A stretch of DNA of 64,000 bases, from the NCBI GenBank assembly GCA_032358165.1, contig JAALGY010000049.1, positions 434,001-498,000 of the forward strand, in the 5' to 3' direction. Position numbers and translations under genes: made by a program. Shown piece by piece: positions 21,406 through 33,486 of the stretch. Source of the stretch: Diplosphaera chodatii (taxonomy: Eukaryota; Chlorophyta; Trebouxiophyceae; Prasiolales; Stichococcaceae). Every line of letters begins with the position of its first letter. The stretch's first letter is position 1. Below the pieces are notes generated by a model, which was not told the origin of the DNA, did no database searches, and saw only the letters and a program-made list of their open reading frames with translations.

Positions 21406-23769
21406 ATGCACACAGAGGATCCGACGTTGCACAGTGGTGTGCCGACGGCCTTCCGAACTGCCGAGAAGCTGTACAGGCTGCCGCCGCCAGTCCAGGGCCG
21501 CCACAGGTGCAGCACCCGGCATGCACAGTATGCCAACGCCGTTAAGCTGAGTCAAAAGCTGTACTGGGTTCTAGCTTGTCATCGCTGATCTGCTTGAGTA
21601 TCAGCAATGACGGCTGATTGTGTGCAGAAAGAAGTTGCGCGGGGCGGGGTTGGGCGTGCCTGCAGAGGCCCCGCAGCCGTTGGACTTCAGGTTGCCAGAG
21701 CAGATCCAGCAGCTGCTCGTCTACAGCACAGCGGATAGATCAGTCAGCCCGCATACCGTCTACGGTCTGCAAACCCACCCAGGTCCACCAGCAACCCAGA
21801 GTATGGTCAGCCTGTGAGTCGGCCTGAGTCATCCCTGATCCGCCCAGCAGGCGGCAGCTGCTGCTCACAACCACGTTCTCTGCAACAGGCTTCTTCTTCC
21901 TGCCATCGAGCGTGCCGCCGCGAGCGCAGCGCAGCTTCCTGGAGGATATCGCAGGCCAGCTGCTGGAACCGCCGGCAGCAAAAAACCTCACGGCGGCCCA
22001 TGGTGCGCTGCCAGGGCTGTGGCGGGCGGCTGCAGAGGTGCGCCTCAGCTGCACAACGTGCATAGTCAAGTGGTACTGTGCCCGCTGTGTGTTTGCAGAC
22101 TGTCCGACTGCCACGTGCATTCCTGCCGGCATGAGCAAGTACAAGCATGCGCAGGGCCTGCGTCTGCGGACAGTGGCAGCCCAGAGCTTGCCAGCTCCTG
22201 GTGCGAGAAGCTCAGACACACCAGCAGCAGATACAGCGTACAAAATGCAGCAACAGCCATGCAGCAGCGATCAGTGCCCGACCTCGCTGCGCCACGGGGC
22301 CACACATGCGCCTGCAGCGGCTGCACAAAACTGCAGCGCCGGGTCGTTCGAGTCCACCTGGTCTGCTGATGGAGTTGGCGCAACCGCAGCGGCGCTGCTG
22401 CGCAAGCTGCGGTGGCTGACTGTCGGGCCTCGCTATGACTGGACGGACAGGTGCAACTCCACTCTTTGTCATCCGAAGCCCGCGTAGTGTGGTTCCTGCA
22501 CCGGTTGCTTGACTGCAGGAGCACCCTGCTGCAAGGAAGTAGGCAGCAGGCGCCAGGAGCCACACAACACTTGCGAAAGGTTGCACCCTGCAGGGTGTAC
22601 GACTTCAACGGGCCGTACCATCCGCTGCCGGCCTATGCAACAGCGCTTGCAACGGGGCTCGTCTCGGCCACTGAGCAGGCGGTGCAGAGTGCCGTCCGTC
22701 CGCAGCAGCGGCAGCATCATGCGCAGCAAGGCGATGCGACCGCCACTGCTGTGTGCCCTTGTCAGGCAACAGGAGCACACAGACAGCCCTTGGCTGTCAG
22801 GCACCACCAATCATGCGAATGCCGGCATAGTCAGCTGCGCCAAAGTGATAGCCAGACAAGTGCCAGCAGCATGCTAACACCGGGCCTGCAGACCCAGGTG
22901 CAACCAGGTCGGTCAGAGCAACCGCCATCCCGCAGCCCAACTCAGCAAGCCTCACATGTGCAGCAGCAAGCCGCAGATCCGCAGCGCAGCGGAATAGCCA
23001 GCAGGAGCCAGCACACGGCTGCGCCGGCGCAGCAGCAGCAGCAGCAGTTGCACCAGATGCGCGACGAGCACGACACCGCGCAGGCCTTTGTGCCGGACGC
23101 TGCGCTCGTGTGCTTCTACCGCGCGGGCGACACGCTGTGTGGCCACCGCGATGATGTGGAGCGGGACCTGTCGCAGGTGGCCGTCTGCCGGCCTGTTGAT
23201 GCTGCTGTTGCATGAAGGCACGAAGAGCGCTTTGTAGTGCAAGACCTGCCAACCGCTGTAGCACATGAGGCAAGCAAAATTCTTGCTGCTTTGCTTGCAT
23301 GCCACTCAGCTGGGCTGTTGTCAGCATGGCGGTCATCCGCTTGCAATTGAGTGTGCAGCCCATCGTCAGCCTCAGTCTGGGATGCACCGCCATCCTGCTG
23401 CTGGGCGGGCGCTCGCGGTGTGACCCGCCGACGCCGCTGCTTGTTCGCCATGGCGACGCCGTTGTGTTCTCAGGTGCCACGCTCAGTGCACACGAGACTT
23501 CGTGTCGTTGATATCCCCATTGTGGACCCGTATGGACGTTCGCACCTACATGATGGCAGCGAGTCTGTCATCCATGGCAGATGCCACCTGTGATGGTGGC
23601 AGTGTGGCTGTGTGCAGGGCCAGCTCGCATGTACTACCATGGCGTGCCACGTGTCTTCAACGATGGTCCTGGAGAAGATGAACTACGCGAGCTTGGCAGC
23701 TTGAGCCCAGCGCTTCGGGACTTTGTTCAGCACAACCGCATCAACATCAGCATGCGATCTGTTTCATGA
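21406..23769 (+). CDS. ALKBH1: ALKBH1-type AlkB dioxygenase
   Basis: Seven exons, join(21406..21506, 21628..21782, 21889..22037, 22251..22450, 22594..23176, 23359..23473, 23618..23769), about 484 residues; the start of exon 4 could be 22251, 22257 or 22275. Family motifs in order: VPTAFRTAEKLYRL, YGLQTHPGFFFLP, LLRKLRWLTVGPRYDWTDR, VYDFNGPYHPLP, then the 2-oxoglutarate/iron core: HRD (HxD) in DTLCGHRDDVERD, ILLLGGRSR, distal His in YYHGVPRV, and the paired Arg in HNRINISMR. ALKBH1 proteins demethylate nucleic acids (tRNA m1A, and m5C oxidation or DNA 6mA in some reports). A Gln/Ser-rich insert of roughly 120 residues, in open frame within exon 5, separates the substrate-lid region from the core. 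Confidence 0.9.
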
Positions 23770-23784
23770 TGTAGCTGAACAGTG

Positions 23785-23789
23785 TTACA
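23785..23789 (-). promoter_or_regulatory. TGTAA polyadenylation signal, PHT4 gene
   Basis: TGTAA on the minus strand about 215 nt downstream of the PHT4 stop codon. The transcript would overlap the last exon region of the convergent ALKBH1 gene by its 3' UTR. Confidence 0.35.
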
Positions 23790-24003
23790 GAATACATGGG
23801 TTGCAGCAAAGATCACTTCTGACACGCAGATTTGCTGAATGAAATTGAATGTCCAGAACAGCAGTCTTGCGTCAACAACTGAAATTGCAAGCACTTCCAA
23901 TGACGGTCAACAATGAAACATGCTCCACTCAAGGTTGCGAGCAGCCGCTGGCACAGCCATAGCTCAGCAAGCGTATGCGAAGGTAGCTGCAGGCAGCTCC
24001 TGG

Positions 24004-27000
24004 TCAGTCGAAGATTTGTTCACCTGCAGTTTCATCAGCACAGTGTTAGTGAGAACGGCAATGGGTCCCAGACAACCAGTACTTCCTTTGACAACTCAAT
24101 ATCCAGCAGCTGACAGTGGTGTTCCCATTGACGGAGAACATGCTGCAAGACGCAATGAACATCAACCTCAGACAGTATGGCAGACTTGAGATCGCACAAT
24201 GAGCAGAAGCCAAGATAGGGGCCGCACCTGTGCTGAAAAGATTCCAGACCAGCGCTCCTACCAGGTACAGAGCCACTGCTACGCCCCACACCTCATCCCA
24301 AGTGCCATGCTTCAGGATGTAGCCTGTGGCTGCAGTGCCGAACACGCCTGCAAGCACGCCTGCAGCCCGCAGCACAAGTGGAGTGTGCAACACTGCCTAA
24401 ACCACAGTCGCAGGTGCAGAACACGTGTCGCCTGGGTGCAATCCGCAGCATGCAGCTGCGCAGCAGACAATATGGTGCATGAGCAGCTGATGCGGGCCGC
24501 TCACGCACCTGCTGTGTTGGACATGCCAAGCAGCACCCCAGCATACCGCGGACCGATGTCCTGCAGCAAGGTTCGATGCTAATGTCAGCCAGCAGCCATC
24601 ACCACTCGCTACTCCAGACATGCAGGCAGGGCAATGCCATGACGTCTGCTGGATGCATGCCTCCTGACGTGACAGTTGGAGTGAGAGCGCATGCCACCTG
24701 GTGGTTCGAGTAGAGCCCAGACTGCGAGAAGGCGTCGAGGCCCTGGCTGGCCATCATGCATGCGACCGCTGCGAATGGGCTGTGCACCTTGCCCAGCTGC
24801 GTCAGGAAGAAGGCCGGGCCGAGGAATCCGATCTGCAACAACAAGGACCCAAAGGGTTTGTTAAAGGTGTGCGGATTTCCAAGTATACAGCTTACAACAT
24901 CAACGAGGTGCTGCCCCGATACTGTAGGTGCTTCAATGAGAGCACGTCGCACCGACTGCATGATCTTGCGGACGCGCGTGACCGTCATGCCGCGCTGCAC
25001 GAGCTTGTCGGCAATCCAGCCGCCGATATTGCTAGTGACGGCCATCGTCATCCATGGCAACACGCTGAAGATGCCGCTCTTCATCAGGTCGAAGTGCAGC
25101 ACCTGGTTGTAGCTGCAGCACAAGAACGACGCTTCCTCAGTCCAGTAGTGCAACATTTGACTGGTAGCGCAGGCATGCAATACAAGTGAATATGACTAAG
25201 ATCATATCGCAGCCCTCATAGCGGTGCTTTGGAATATGGAGGATGGAGTGCGCACTAGGTGGGCATCCAGGTGAGCAGGATGAAAGTGCCCCAGTTGTGG
25301 CAGAAGTGCGCAATCTGCAGACCAGACAAATACTGTCACGCAGCTGCAGTTTCTATCGAAAGTGTCACACCACTCTCCTACTGTCAAACCCTATTGACAG
25401 TAGCCTTCCAGTACTGCAGCTGCTGTCAGATGATGCAACAGTCATCAAGACGTGATAGCACTCACAATAAGTGCCCAGGTCGCCGGCTTTGACAGCAGCA
25501 ACCGCCACGGGATATCACCCACAGAATTCTGCAGTTGATCAACCTCAGAGCTCAAGACAGAGCGTGCACAGCAATGCAGTCCAGGAAAGAGCTCATGCCT
25601 GCAACCACCACTCTTGATGCACACGATGGTCAGTCAAAGATGCACACCTGGTCACAGGTGTTCTCAATGATGTACGCGGACTCAGACTCTGAAACCAAGC
25701 TGTCACCTACAGGACTGCTGCTGGCATTCTGCACCCAGAACGCAAACCACAGCACACCCAGGCTGCCGAAGATATAGAACACCGATGACCAGCCAATAGA
25801 GGCCACCTGAACAGAACATGGACACACACTTTAGGCGACATACAATGACGAGTATGGCAGGGGTGGTTCCACCTGCATAGGGTTAGGGCCAGTCTACCAT
25901 GCCCCGACTGTGCTTGGTGTGGGTGAGGCACAGGGAGACGGCAAAGAATGCCTTTGAACGCAGAAAGGGGTGGCTCACCATGTGCGGCGACAGACCCAGG
26001 CCCAATATGGATCCTGTGTACATGCCGCTGTAGACAAGTGCCAGCGAGCGAGACCGCTCCTGCTTCGGCACCCACCTGCAGGCACATGCGGCGTGGTACC
26101 CATCGTCTGCCTGTGACTGCCATGCATGACATGGCCAGCACGACTGTGCGCCATTTCAAGCTGCCTCCAGCCTCCCTGACGTCAACACGACTGCTTAAGT
26201 CACCTGGACAGCAGGTTGTTCATAGCAGGCATGGCAACGCCCTCTCCAATGCCCATGCAGGCTCGGGCCGCCAGGAGCACCTGCACATTCCGGCAGAGCT
26301 ACATCACAGGACACCCTATCAGGCCATAAGGCCAGGGTCCAGCCTTGACGCTCCTTGCCCATTTTTGCGATGGCTGCATTGTCAGGGTCTAGCACCCGTC
26401 TTGGTCCGAACACTTCGACGCCTACACAGCTGGTGTCAGCAAGACAGCCTGAATGAGACATGAATGCCGCATGATCATGCAAGCTTTACATGACTCAGAA
26501 ATCCCACCGGCAAGCCGAGCTGAGCTGCGATGGGGGTCAGCGCCGTGGCGACAGACCACCATATGACGCCAAACCCTAGGATGGGCTTGCCACCAAACTT
26601 GTCTGCCCACACACCGCCTGCAACCTGGGTCAGCAGGTAGCCCCTGCAGCCAGCAGCAGTCACAAGTTGCTTTGGGTCGGCAGGGTCGGCAAAGTTGCAT
26701 TCGCAGTGTCACACTGTGCTTTGTGAAGCTGCCACCGTGGAGTTGACTTTGTGCTACGCTAGTGAGTATTCAGCCTGTTGGCCACGAGGGTAAGCGCACA
26801 GAACAACTGCGAGCGCCGCACCAGAAGAAGGAAGACTGGACCAGGCCGATCGTCTGGCTGTCCCACGCATACTGCTTTGCCATGGGCAGGATGGCGATGC
26901 TCATGTTCACGCGGTCCATGTTGCACAGCATGAACGCGACAAAGCACAGCGCCACGATGGTGTAGCGCCGCTGCCACCGTGATGCTGCCTTGGCGGGCTT

Positions 27001-27627
27001 GGCCTGCAGCATGCATGTGAACCCCCATTGGGCAACCCTGTTTTATGAAGTAGGGCTGCCCACCAGCAGAGGACCCATGGTAAGCACGGCAGCTCCAAAA
27101 TTTCAGGCTGGAGAGTCTGCACCCGCAGCGCATGGCTGTGCTTTGCTCACCTGCACCACATCGCCAACGGCGTTGCCCACTGCCGCGGTGATGGGCACAG
27201 GCTGGTCCGTGCTCCGAAACACAGAACCCTGCAATGTGTGTGCGATTCGTCACTTTGCGCTGCATAGCCCAGGCCCGGGCGCATGTTCGACAGCGAGGCC
27301 CAGGAGGCGGACGCTGTGACGCGAGGCATCAGCGATGACGGTGCTCGTCCTTTGGGCTACTGAGCACAGGACAACCAGTACCTTTGACAGGGTGCCGTCG
27401 TCTGAGGGCGTCTCCTCATCCCTGGAGGCATGCTGTTTGCTGACGTTGTTCTGCCTGCTGACCCAGCCTCCCGCTGACAAGCCCTGCCCCGAAACACGCC
27501 TTGTCAAGAACTCTGCAGCCTGGACAGCAATGCAGACAGGCGGCCTGCGAGGGACAGGCACCGTCCTTGCTGCATGTTGCACCTGGCGTCTGATGGTGGC
27601 CGGCGGCACAGATCTGCCAAACGCCAT
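24004..27627 (-). CDS. PHT4: plastid PHT4 (ANTR-type) phosphate transporter
   Basis: Fourteen exons, complement(join(24004..24023, 24228..24359, 24509..24560, 24698..24832, 24953..25112, 25256..25314, 25466..25528, 25648..25806, 25979..26075, 26204..26280, 26508..26643, 26822..27003, 27151..27228, 27382..27627)), give 531 residues with every phase closing. Residues 1-82 are an Arg/Ser/Ala-rich transit peptide. The major-facilitator body follows with about twelve hydrophobic spans and PHT4 signatures: NMDRVNMSIAILP, GYLLTQVAGGVWADKFGG, MGIGEGVAMPAMNN, ERSRSLALVYSGMY, HFCHNWGTFILLTWMPTYYN, GGWIADKLV, DAFSQSGLYSNHQ. It ends STGEQIFD, like land-plant PHT4. By family it moves phosphate across plastid envelope or thylakoid membranes, coupled to H+ or Na+. 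Which paralogue it matches is not decided here. Confidence 0.93.
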
Positions 27628-28645
27628 GCTGCCTGGACCCAGCTGAGACAGGCACCGGGTGGCCCCGGGCCTGCGACAGAGTGCTCACAGCCTCGGTGCT
27701 CCAAGCACTGCATGTATCTGGGTGAGGAGGTTGGCCTTGCGGCGGAAACAAGTATGGCAGACCAAAGGTGCAGACGGAAAGGAGCACCTGCAGCTGCGTT
27801 GAAGCGCTTGACGTTGCCGCTGGCGGTAGCCAGTGCTTAAGACTTGCCCTGCATCCCTGCACCTCCGATACTCGGCTTGGGCTACAGAGCCCGTCGGACT
27901 GCCGACAGTCTGCATTGAGGTGCAATACGCTGGTACTATCTTCCTGTGCTGCTGCCAGAGCGGCTGGTGTCACATTGACGGTAGCCCGTGTCCCTGCAGC
28001 TTGTGCCGAGTTGGTGCGCCGTCGACCGACCAGCAACACCTGCTGCCACCCCGATCCGCGCGATTGTGCGAGCCACTGGTGATGAGCACACGAACTCGGG
28101 TTTCGACCAGCGCGTACGATTGGCTGTCGGGCGGCAAACGCACACCGGCGTGGCCGATCCTCGCCAGTGGGGGATGTAAATATCTTTCGAGGAACTCCTC
28201 AGGAACAGCGAAGCCCTACTCAGGCTGCTCTCCATGACAGTGCCGATGCTGGGGAGGTTGCCTAGAGTAGCGCACATTACAGTTGCTTACACACAAGCAA
28301 AAGGAACCACAGCCTTGTGCGTGCATTGCTCACATGCATAGTTCAGAGCTGACACAGTCTGCCAAAACACACCGCACCAATCCACAGCCATCGCCATTGC
28401 TGTCATTTGCCCTGCCACATCGTCACCAATATCAAGCGACAGACAGTGTTGTTATGCCACGAATGGTGCCCTCTGTATCCCTCAGCAATGCTACCACCAA
28501 CGCCCTCCTGCCTCGAAGAGTGTCTCTTGCCGCCGCTGCCTTGCTGTGATCAAAGTCACCCAATGCTGGCATCTCATGATGCATCTTCGGCTGACAAGCA
28601 AATGGTCGAATTCGTGCCACCTACAGCAGCCGCACGGAACGGCTG
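27628..28645. other. intergenic, PHT4 upstream / bZIP-B 3' region
   Basis: About 1 kb between tandem minus-strand genes. It should hold the PHT4 promoter and the long 3' UTR of bZIP factor B. Two TGTAA motifs on the minus strand lie at 28277-28291. Frames on both strands in 27770-28240 lack family or splice support. Confidence 0.4.
28277..28291 (-). promoter_or_regulatory. paired TGTAA polyadenylation motifs of bZIP factor B
   Basis: Two minus-strand TGTAA pentamers 10 bp apart, roughly 360 nt downstream of the bZIP-B stop codon. Confidence 0.4.
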
Positions 28646-31600
28646 CTAGCCGCAGCACATGATGCGGCACTCGGTGATGCTTGGGTTGGTGATGACCTCG
28701 CACAGCGGTGGGAGGGACTGCTCTGCGCTGACAATGCCCTGCTGCAGCAGTTCTGATGCCAACACTGCACTGCCAGACCCTGCAGCAGCATGTCCCCACA
28801 GCATGTCAGTGCACGACGGTGTCCTGCTGCGCCCGTCAAAACTGTTCAACCGTTGATGCTGTTGAGCACGCGACCTCGAGGCTGACAGGCCTCCAGCAGC
28901 TGGATCACCTGTGGCGATTGCATCCAGCAGCGACAGGGCAGAGCACTCGTACGGGTAGGCGAGCACGTGCACATGGGCCGTCTGCAGCGGTGTGAAGACC
29001 CGCCCATACAGGTTCATCATGAGCTGCAGCGGGCAAGGAATGCCAGGTCAGGGTTCACAGTGCCCAGAGATGCCACCATTACCACGTGGCAGGGCACAAA
29101 GGCCATCCCTGTGCTGCCAGCTGGTCCCCTGCAGGCATGCAGCAAACAGCTGCTGAGACACTGCGGACGTCGAGGCCCACTCACCTGCGCTGTGAAGCCG
29201 TTCTCCTCCTGCAGCATCGTGTGCAGCTGCGCCGACGCAGCAGTCGAGCCCAGGTAGTCGTTGGGCGCGGCACCGCAGGTGTCCGCACTCGGCAGCGTCG
29301 CAAAAGCCTGTTGAGAAGTAGTCGCGTCAGCAGGTTCCATGGCACTAACGCATCGCAGACGGCACGACACTGACTCCGTAAGTCGGCTCAGTGTGCAGAG
29401 TGGCACTGCACACGGACAGGATCAGCAGCTGGCAGGGACCACAGAGGAGCCACTAAGCGGTGTCAGCCGCTTCAGTGCCTCACCGTGAGCGACTGGGCCA
29501 GCTCTGAGCGCTGGCGCATGAGCGCGCCCAGGTGCTTGAACGCTGCGTCGCGCAGCTGCACAGCAAAAGGCACCCATTGAGAAGGTTGCCCGCTGAAACA
29601 CAACGCGACAGGTCACTGACGACTTCTAGGGCGGTGCTGAGTGATGGGCGATGGGCGAAGCGTGTACCATGATCACGTGTCGTGTACAGACAGTGATGTG
29701 CATACCAGGATGCAGTTTTGTTGTTGCGCGGGTGACAGGGTAAGTGAGGCGGCAATTGAGCGCCACAGCTCCGATGGCACAGGTCCGTGCTCTGCCGCCG
29801 TCTGCAGTGCACATGAATAGGTTGTGCGCTGGTCGTGTTGAGCAGTAGCAAAATGTAAGCCAGCAGCCGCAAGACATGCGGCAGCCATGGTAATCTGCCG
29901 GAGGGGTCTGCTCACATGTCCCAGGAGCGGTGAACATGCTGTCTGTGGGCCTCCGCAAGCTTAGCTAAGACTCAGTGTGCACGCAGGCTGGTGTGATGTA
30001 TGATGCCGATCAGGTCTGAGACCGACCTGCTTGGCAGACTCGGCCAGCAGCTCTGGCCGCAGGAAGCCCATCGTCTTCTTGAGGTTGCGTGCCTCCACGA
30101 TCAGCTCCAGCTGCAGGGTGCAAGTGCGAGTCTTACAGCTGCTGAACGGCACATCATTGCAGGCTTTGCAGGATGCACGATCGCGTGCTGACAACACCTC
30201 GACGGAGAGGTACGGTGTGCCAGCTCACCAGGCGCTTGCCCGAGGCCGAGGTCATGTCATCCTTGGCCCGCAGCAGGCAGCCGGCCAGGCTGTTGATAAT
30301 ATCCTGGAGAAGACGACAGCTTGCATCATTCAGAAAGCTGCAGCGAGGCTGCAGATGCTTCACCAGCAACTGTGAAGCAAGTCGATGGAAGTACAGACTG
30401 GCCTAGTCAAACGCATTTGGCATCCACTCCTGAGCGTCAAGCCTGGGTAGCTCAACACACCTTCCACAGCGAGCGGTACTCATCCACACTCAGCTGTGCC
30501 ACCTGCACATGCAACGCCGCACAGTATATGACGGCTGCTTTCGAAGCAATCAGAGTCAGGAGGACAGCTTGAAAGTCAGCCGTTGTGACAGCTGCATTCA
30601 CCTGATCCCTTGTCAGCACCACGCTGTGACCAGATGCAGTGAACGTCAGCACCTCATTGCACAGCTTGGCACGGGTCATACCATTGCCAAAAGCCAGCTT
30701 CATGGTCGCTGCAAGGACCAACAGGACACGGTCAATGCAGCAGTTGCACGCCAGCAAAATTTATAGGCATCATCCGGCCTGCAATCGGTCAGCCTTTGGC
30801 TGCAAGCGTGCTCCTGTATTAGGGAGACAACATCGCTACGCGGTACACGGGCAGTGTGAAGGGTCAGGGTGCACCTTGGGATGCCCAGATCTTGCTCAGA
30901 GGCGCGATCTCTTCGCACCCGCCCGGTCCAGCGTTGCAGCTGTCTGATTTGGAGTCTGCAAGCGCTGCCGCCGCGATGCCCTTGATGCTAGGGTTTGGGC
31001 CAAAAGCCGACATCTCGCCCTCACATACATGCAGCCCAAAATTCTGCGGTGGCAGAGCAGCAGGGCTTGAAGAACTCTAAGCACGGTGGCCATGCAGGTC
31101 AGGCTGGATCCTTCAGCGAGGTGCCATGCGACAGCAGGCTGAGCTGCTTGCAAGTTTTGCTACGCGCACCTGCGGCTGCAGTCTGAGTGTCTGCGTAGCA
31201 ATGAAGCGCTCAAACAGCTTCTCTCGGTTCAGCATCTCCGCCTAAAGTCACGGGAAAGCAAACCTGAAGCGCGCCAGCTTGTGTATATGTGGCAGGGCAA
31301 TGCCTGCAGCAAGTCCTTGCTGAGGTAGCCACGGTACGTGTCAAGGAGGCAGCACCTGCTTCTGTTCAGCCTCCGCCAGCTTGCGAGTGAGCTCTGCAAT
31401 TCTGGAGCTGCTCTCGTTCTGCCGTTGCCGCTGCTTTGCACGGTACTTGCGCTGCGCATTACATGTAATGTTGGTTTGACCTAGAGTTCACATGTCACAT
31501 GCAGCATGCAGCTGAGACATATAATCGACAGCGATGGTGCTGCACTCCAAGCGATACCTGTGCGATGCGATTCTTCTCGCGCACGACCGTCAGCTGCACA

Positions 31601-32206
31601 TGGTTGCTGCTCGGGTCAGACCCCTCGGTTGCCGCATCCCCGTTGGACCCGGCGGAAGGTGTGTCTGGCAGCATGTCGGCCTGCGACGTCACAGGTACAC
31701 AATCGAATCAGCGCCACCATCAGCGGCCTCTGCGTAGGATCGACACGCAGGTGCACCCTAGGTGTGCACACATTCCCTGCCACCCAACAACAACATATTC
31801 CTGCACTCACTGCGGCCAGACACTTGACACTTGACACTTGACCCACCTGGTCCATGTACACCTCATCTTCCGGCACGAAGGGCGCCAGCAGCACATCGAC
31901 TGGCTGCACATGCATGGCTGCAGGACCCGCTGCGACTGCAGCGGGCAGCGCTGATCCAGCGGCAAGCTGTTGCGGTGTCAAGGCGCTGCTCTGAGGCTGC
32001 ACTTCACTACCGATGCTGTTGCCCATCGGCAGGCGGAAGTCGAGCGGGGGGCCGTCGGCCGGAGCGCCCACAAGGGAGAGGAACGGAGAGTCGAAGAATG
32101 GTGCACTCTGTAGTCCAGGGCTTGTCGTACTTGTTCTGAGGGCAGACTCGGCGCCATCGCCCACGCCCAGTAGCTCCCTGCGTGAAGCGCCGACACGAGT
32201 GAGCAT
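28646..32206 (-). CDS. bZIP transcription factor B with conserved C-terminal region
   Basis: Fourteen exons, complement(join(28646..28779, 28909..29023, 29185..29307, 29484..29555, 29706..29801, 30027..30110, 30229..30303, 30461..30502, 30602..30708, 30875..31043, 31170..31241, 31356..31451, 31558..31680, 31847..32206)), give 555 residues with all phases closing. The N-terminal 120 residues are Pro/Ala/Ser-rich with an acidic end (PEDEVYMDQ). The basic region (about 154-170) is REKNRIAQ|RKYRAKQRQ, split by an intron; it keeps the canonical N-x7-R. A zipper and a helix NREKLFERFIATQTL follow. The C-terminal region matches factors A and C (SVDEYRSLWK, LAGCLL, LKKTMGFLRP, ELWRSIA, GALMRQRSELAQS, PLQTAHVHVLAYP, LLDAIATG). 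Nuclear regulatory role inferred; targets unknown. It is head to head with factor C. Confidence 0.85.
31821..31841. repeat. three copies of a 7-bp unit
   Basis: CACTTGA repeated three times in tandem, in the first intron of bZIP factor B just downstream of the splice donor. Confidence 0.7.
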
Positions 32207-33486
32207 GCGCCGGCGGCGATCCGCCTGGAAGACCCGCCTGCATCAGATATATGTGGCTGCACGACTCGGGAACACAGCAGGCCCAGCATGCGTACATCCG
32301 CACCTAGTGAATGCCTCAAACGACGCCGAGGAGTCTTCCATGGCTGTCAGAAGCGCTCAGTGCGGCCGATCACGGAGCATTCAGCCGCCAGCGGCGGGCA
32401 AGGGTGTCGGAAGTCGTGCGGCACGGGTGTCCAGGTGCCCCCGCGATCAGGCCCTGTTATCGCCTCTGCAGTGCAGCCAGACACTCTGGAGGCTACTTCC
32501 ACGCCGGATGGCGGGCTGCAGGGACGCTGTGGACACGACAGCCCAGTGCAGCAGGCGCCTTCCCTCCCCGCGAAAGCTACTGTGGGGCGACTTGCTTCGG
32601 AGCAGATGATCGCGGAGGTGTTCTGCAGGGTGCAGCGGTGCATCTGTTGATCAGTACCCGATACTCTCAGGCTGTGTCGGCCTGCGTGCTGCAGAAGCGG
32701 GGGAGCTGCCCGGCGCTGAGGCATTTCTTCACCTCTCGTGATCCACAGCAGACGCAGCACAGGTTTCCTGTGCCAGGTTTACTGCAGGATGCCGTAACCC
32801 GTCCAGGGGTGCAAGCAGAGCTGCACCGCCCCGTCGTCGCCCCCTGGAGCGCACGGGTGACCAATCCAGCCCTGTAGCCGTAAGGCAGGTTCGATCGCAT
32901 GAGAACATGGCCCAGCAACCTCCCACATGCACACACGCCTGGACCGCCGCGATACAAAGCCGGTGAAGCGGGCTGAGGATCGTGAGGTTATCGGCTAGCT
33001 TGCGGCGCTCCTGGGTGGCTGAGATTACCGGCGTGGCCCTTACCAAAGACGACTGTGCCTTCACGCGGTGCGCCCAGAATGCTGGACGTACGGCATGTCT
33101 CGGCCATCCACACGCTTCTGACAGCGATCAACATTCGCCCTGCGGCTGCGTGCGGCTGTGTACGCTCGCGAGGCACCCCGCTTTGGTAATTGGTAGCCGA
33201 GGGCCCTGTTGGCTGCTGGTTTCGGCTCAGCCGGCAAGGATGGCCGCCATGCCGCACTCACCTCAACCGCCGCCGTTTGCCCGTGGCACCGCACTCGACA
33301 CTGTACTTGAGGCCGCAGGTCATGCCGTGTTACGCGCTCAGGATAGCTAGCTGGCACCACACCACCTGGATATCCATGACGCCCGCTGGACGCTGGCAGA
33401 CGTCGTGCCACCCTGCATTCAGCGTTGAAGCAGAGAGCCTATGCGATGCAGGTGTCCGATCGCAGCTGCAGCCGAGCACAGGCGCC
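32207..33486. other. shared upstream region of bZIP factors B and C
   Basis: About 1.28 kb between the start codons of two divergent paralogous bZIP genes. It must contain both promoters and 5' UTRs. Frames seen on both strands have no splice or family support. An additional non-coding or coding 5' exon of either gene cannot be excluded. Confidence 0.45.
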
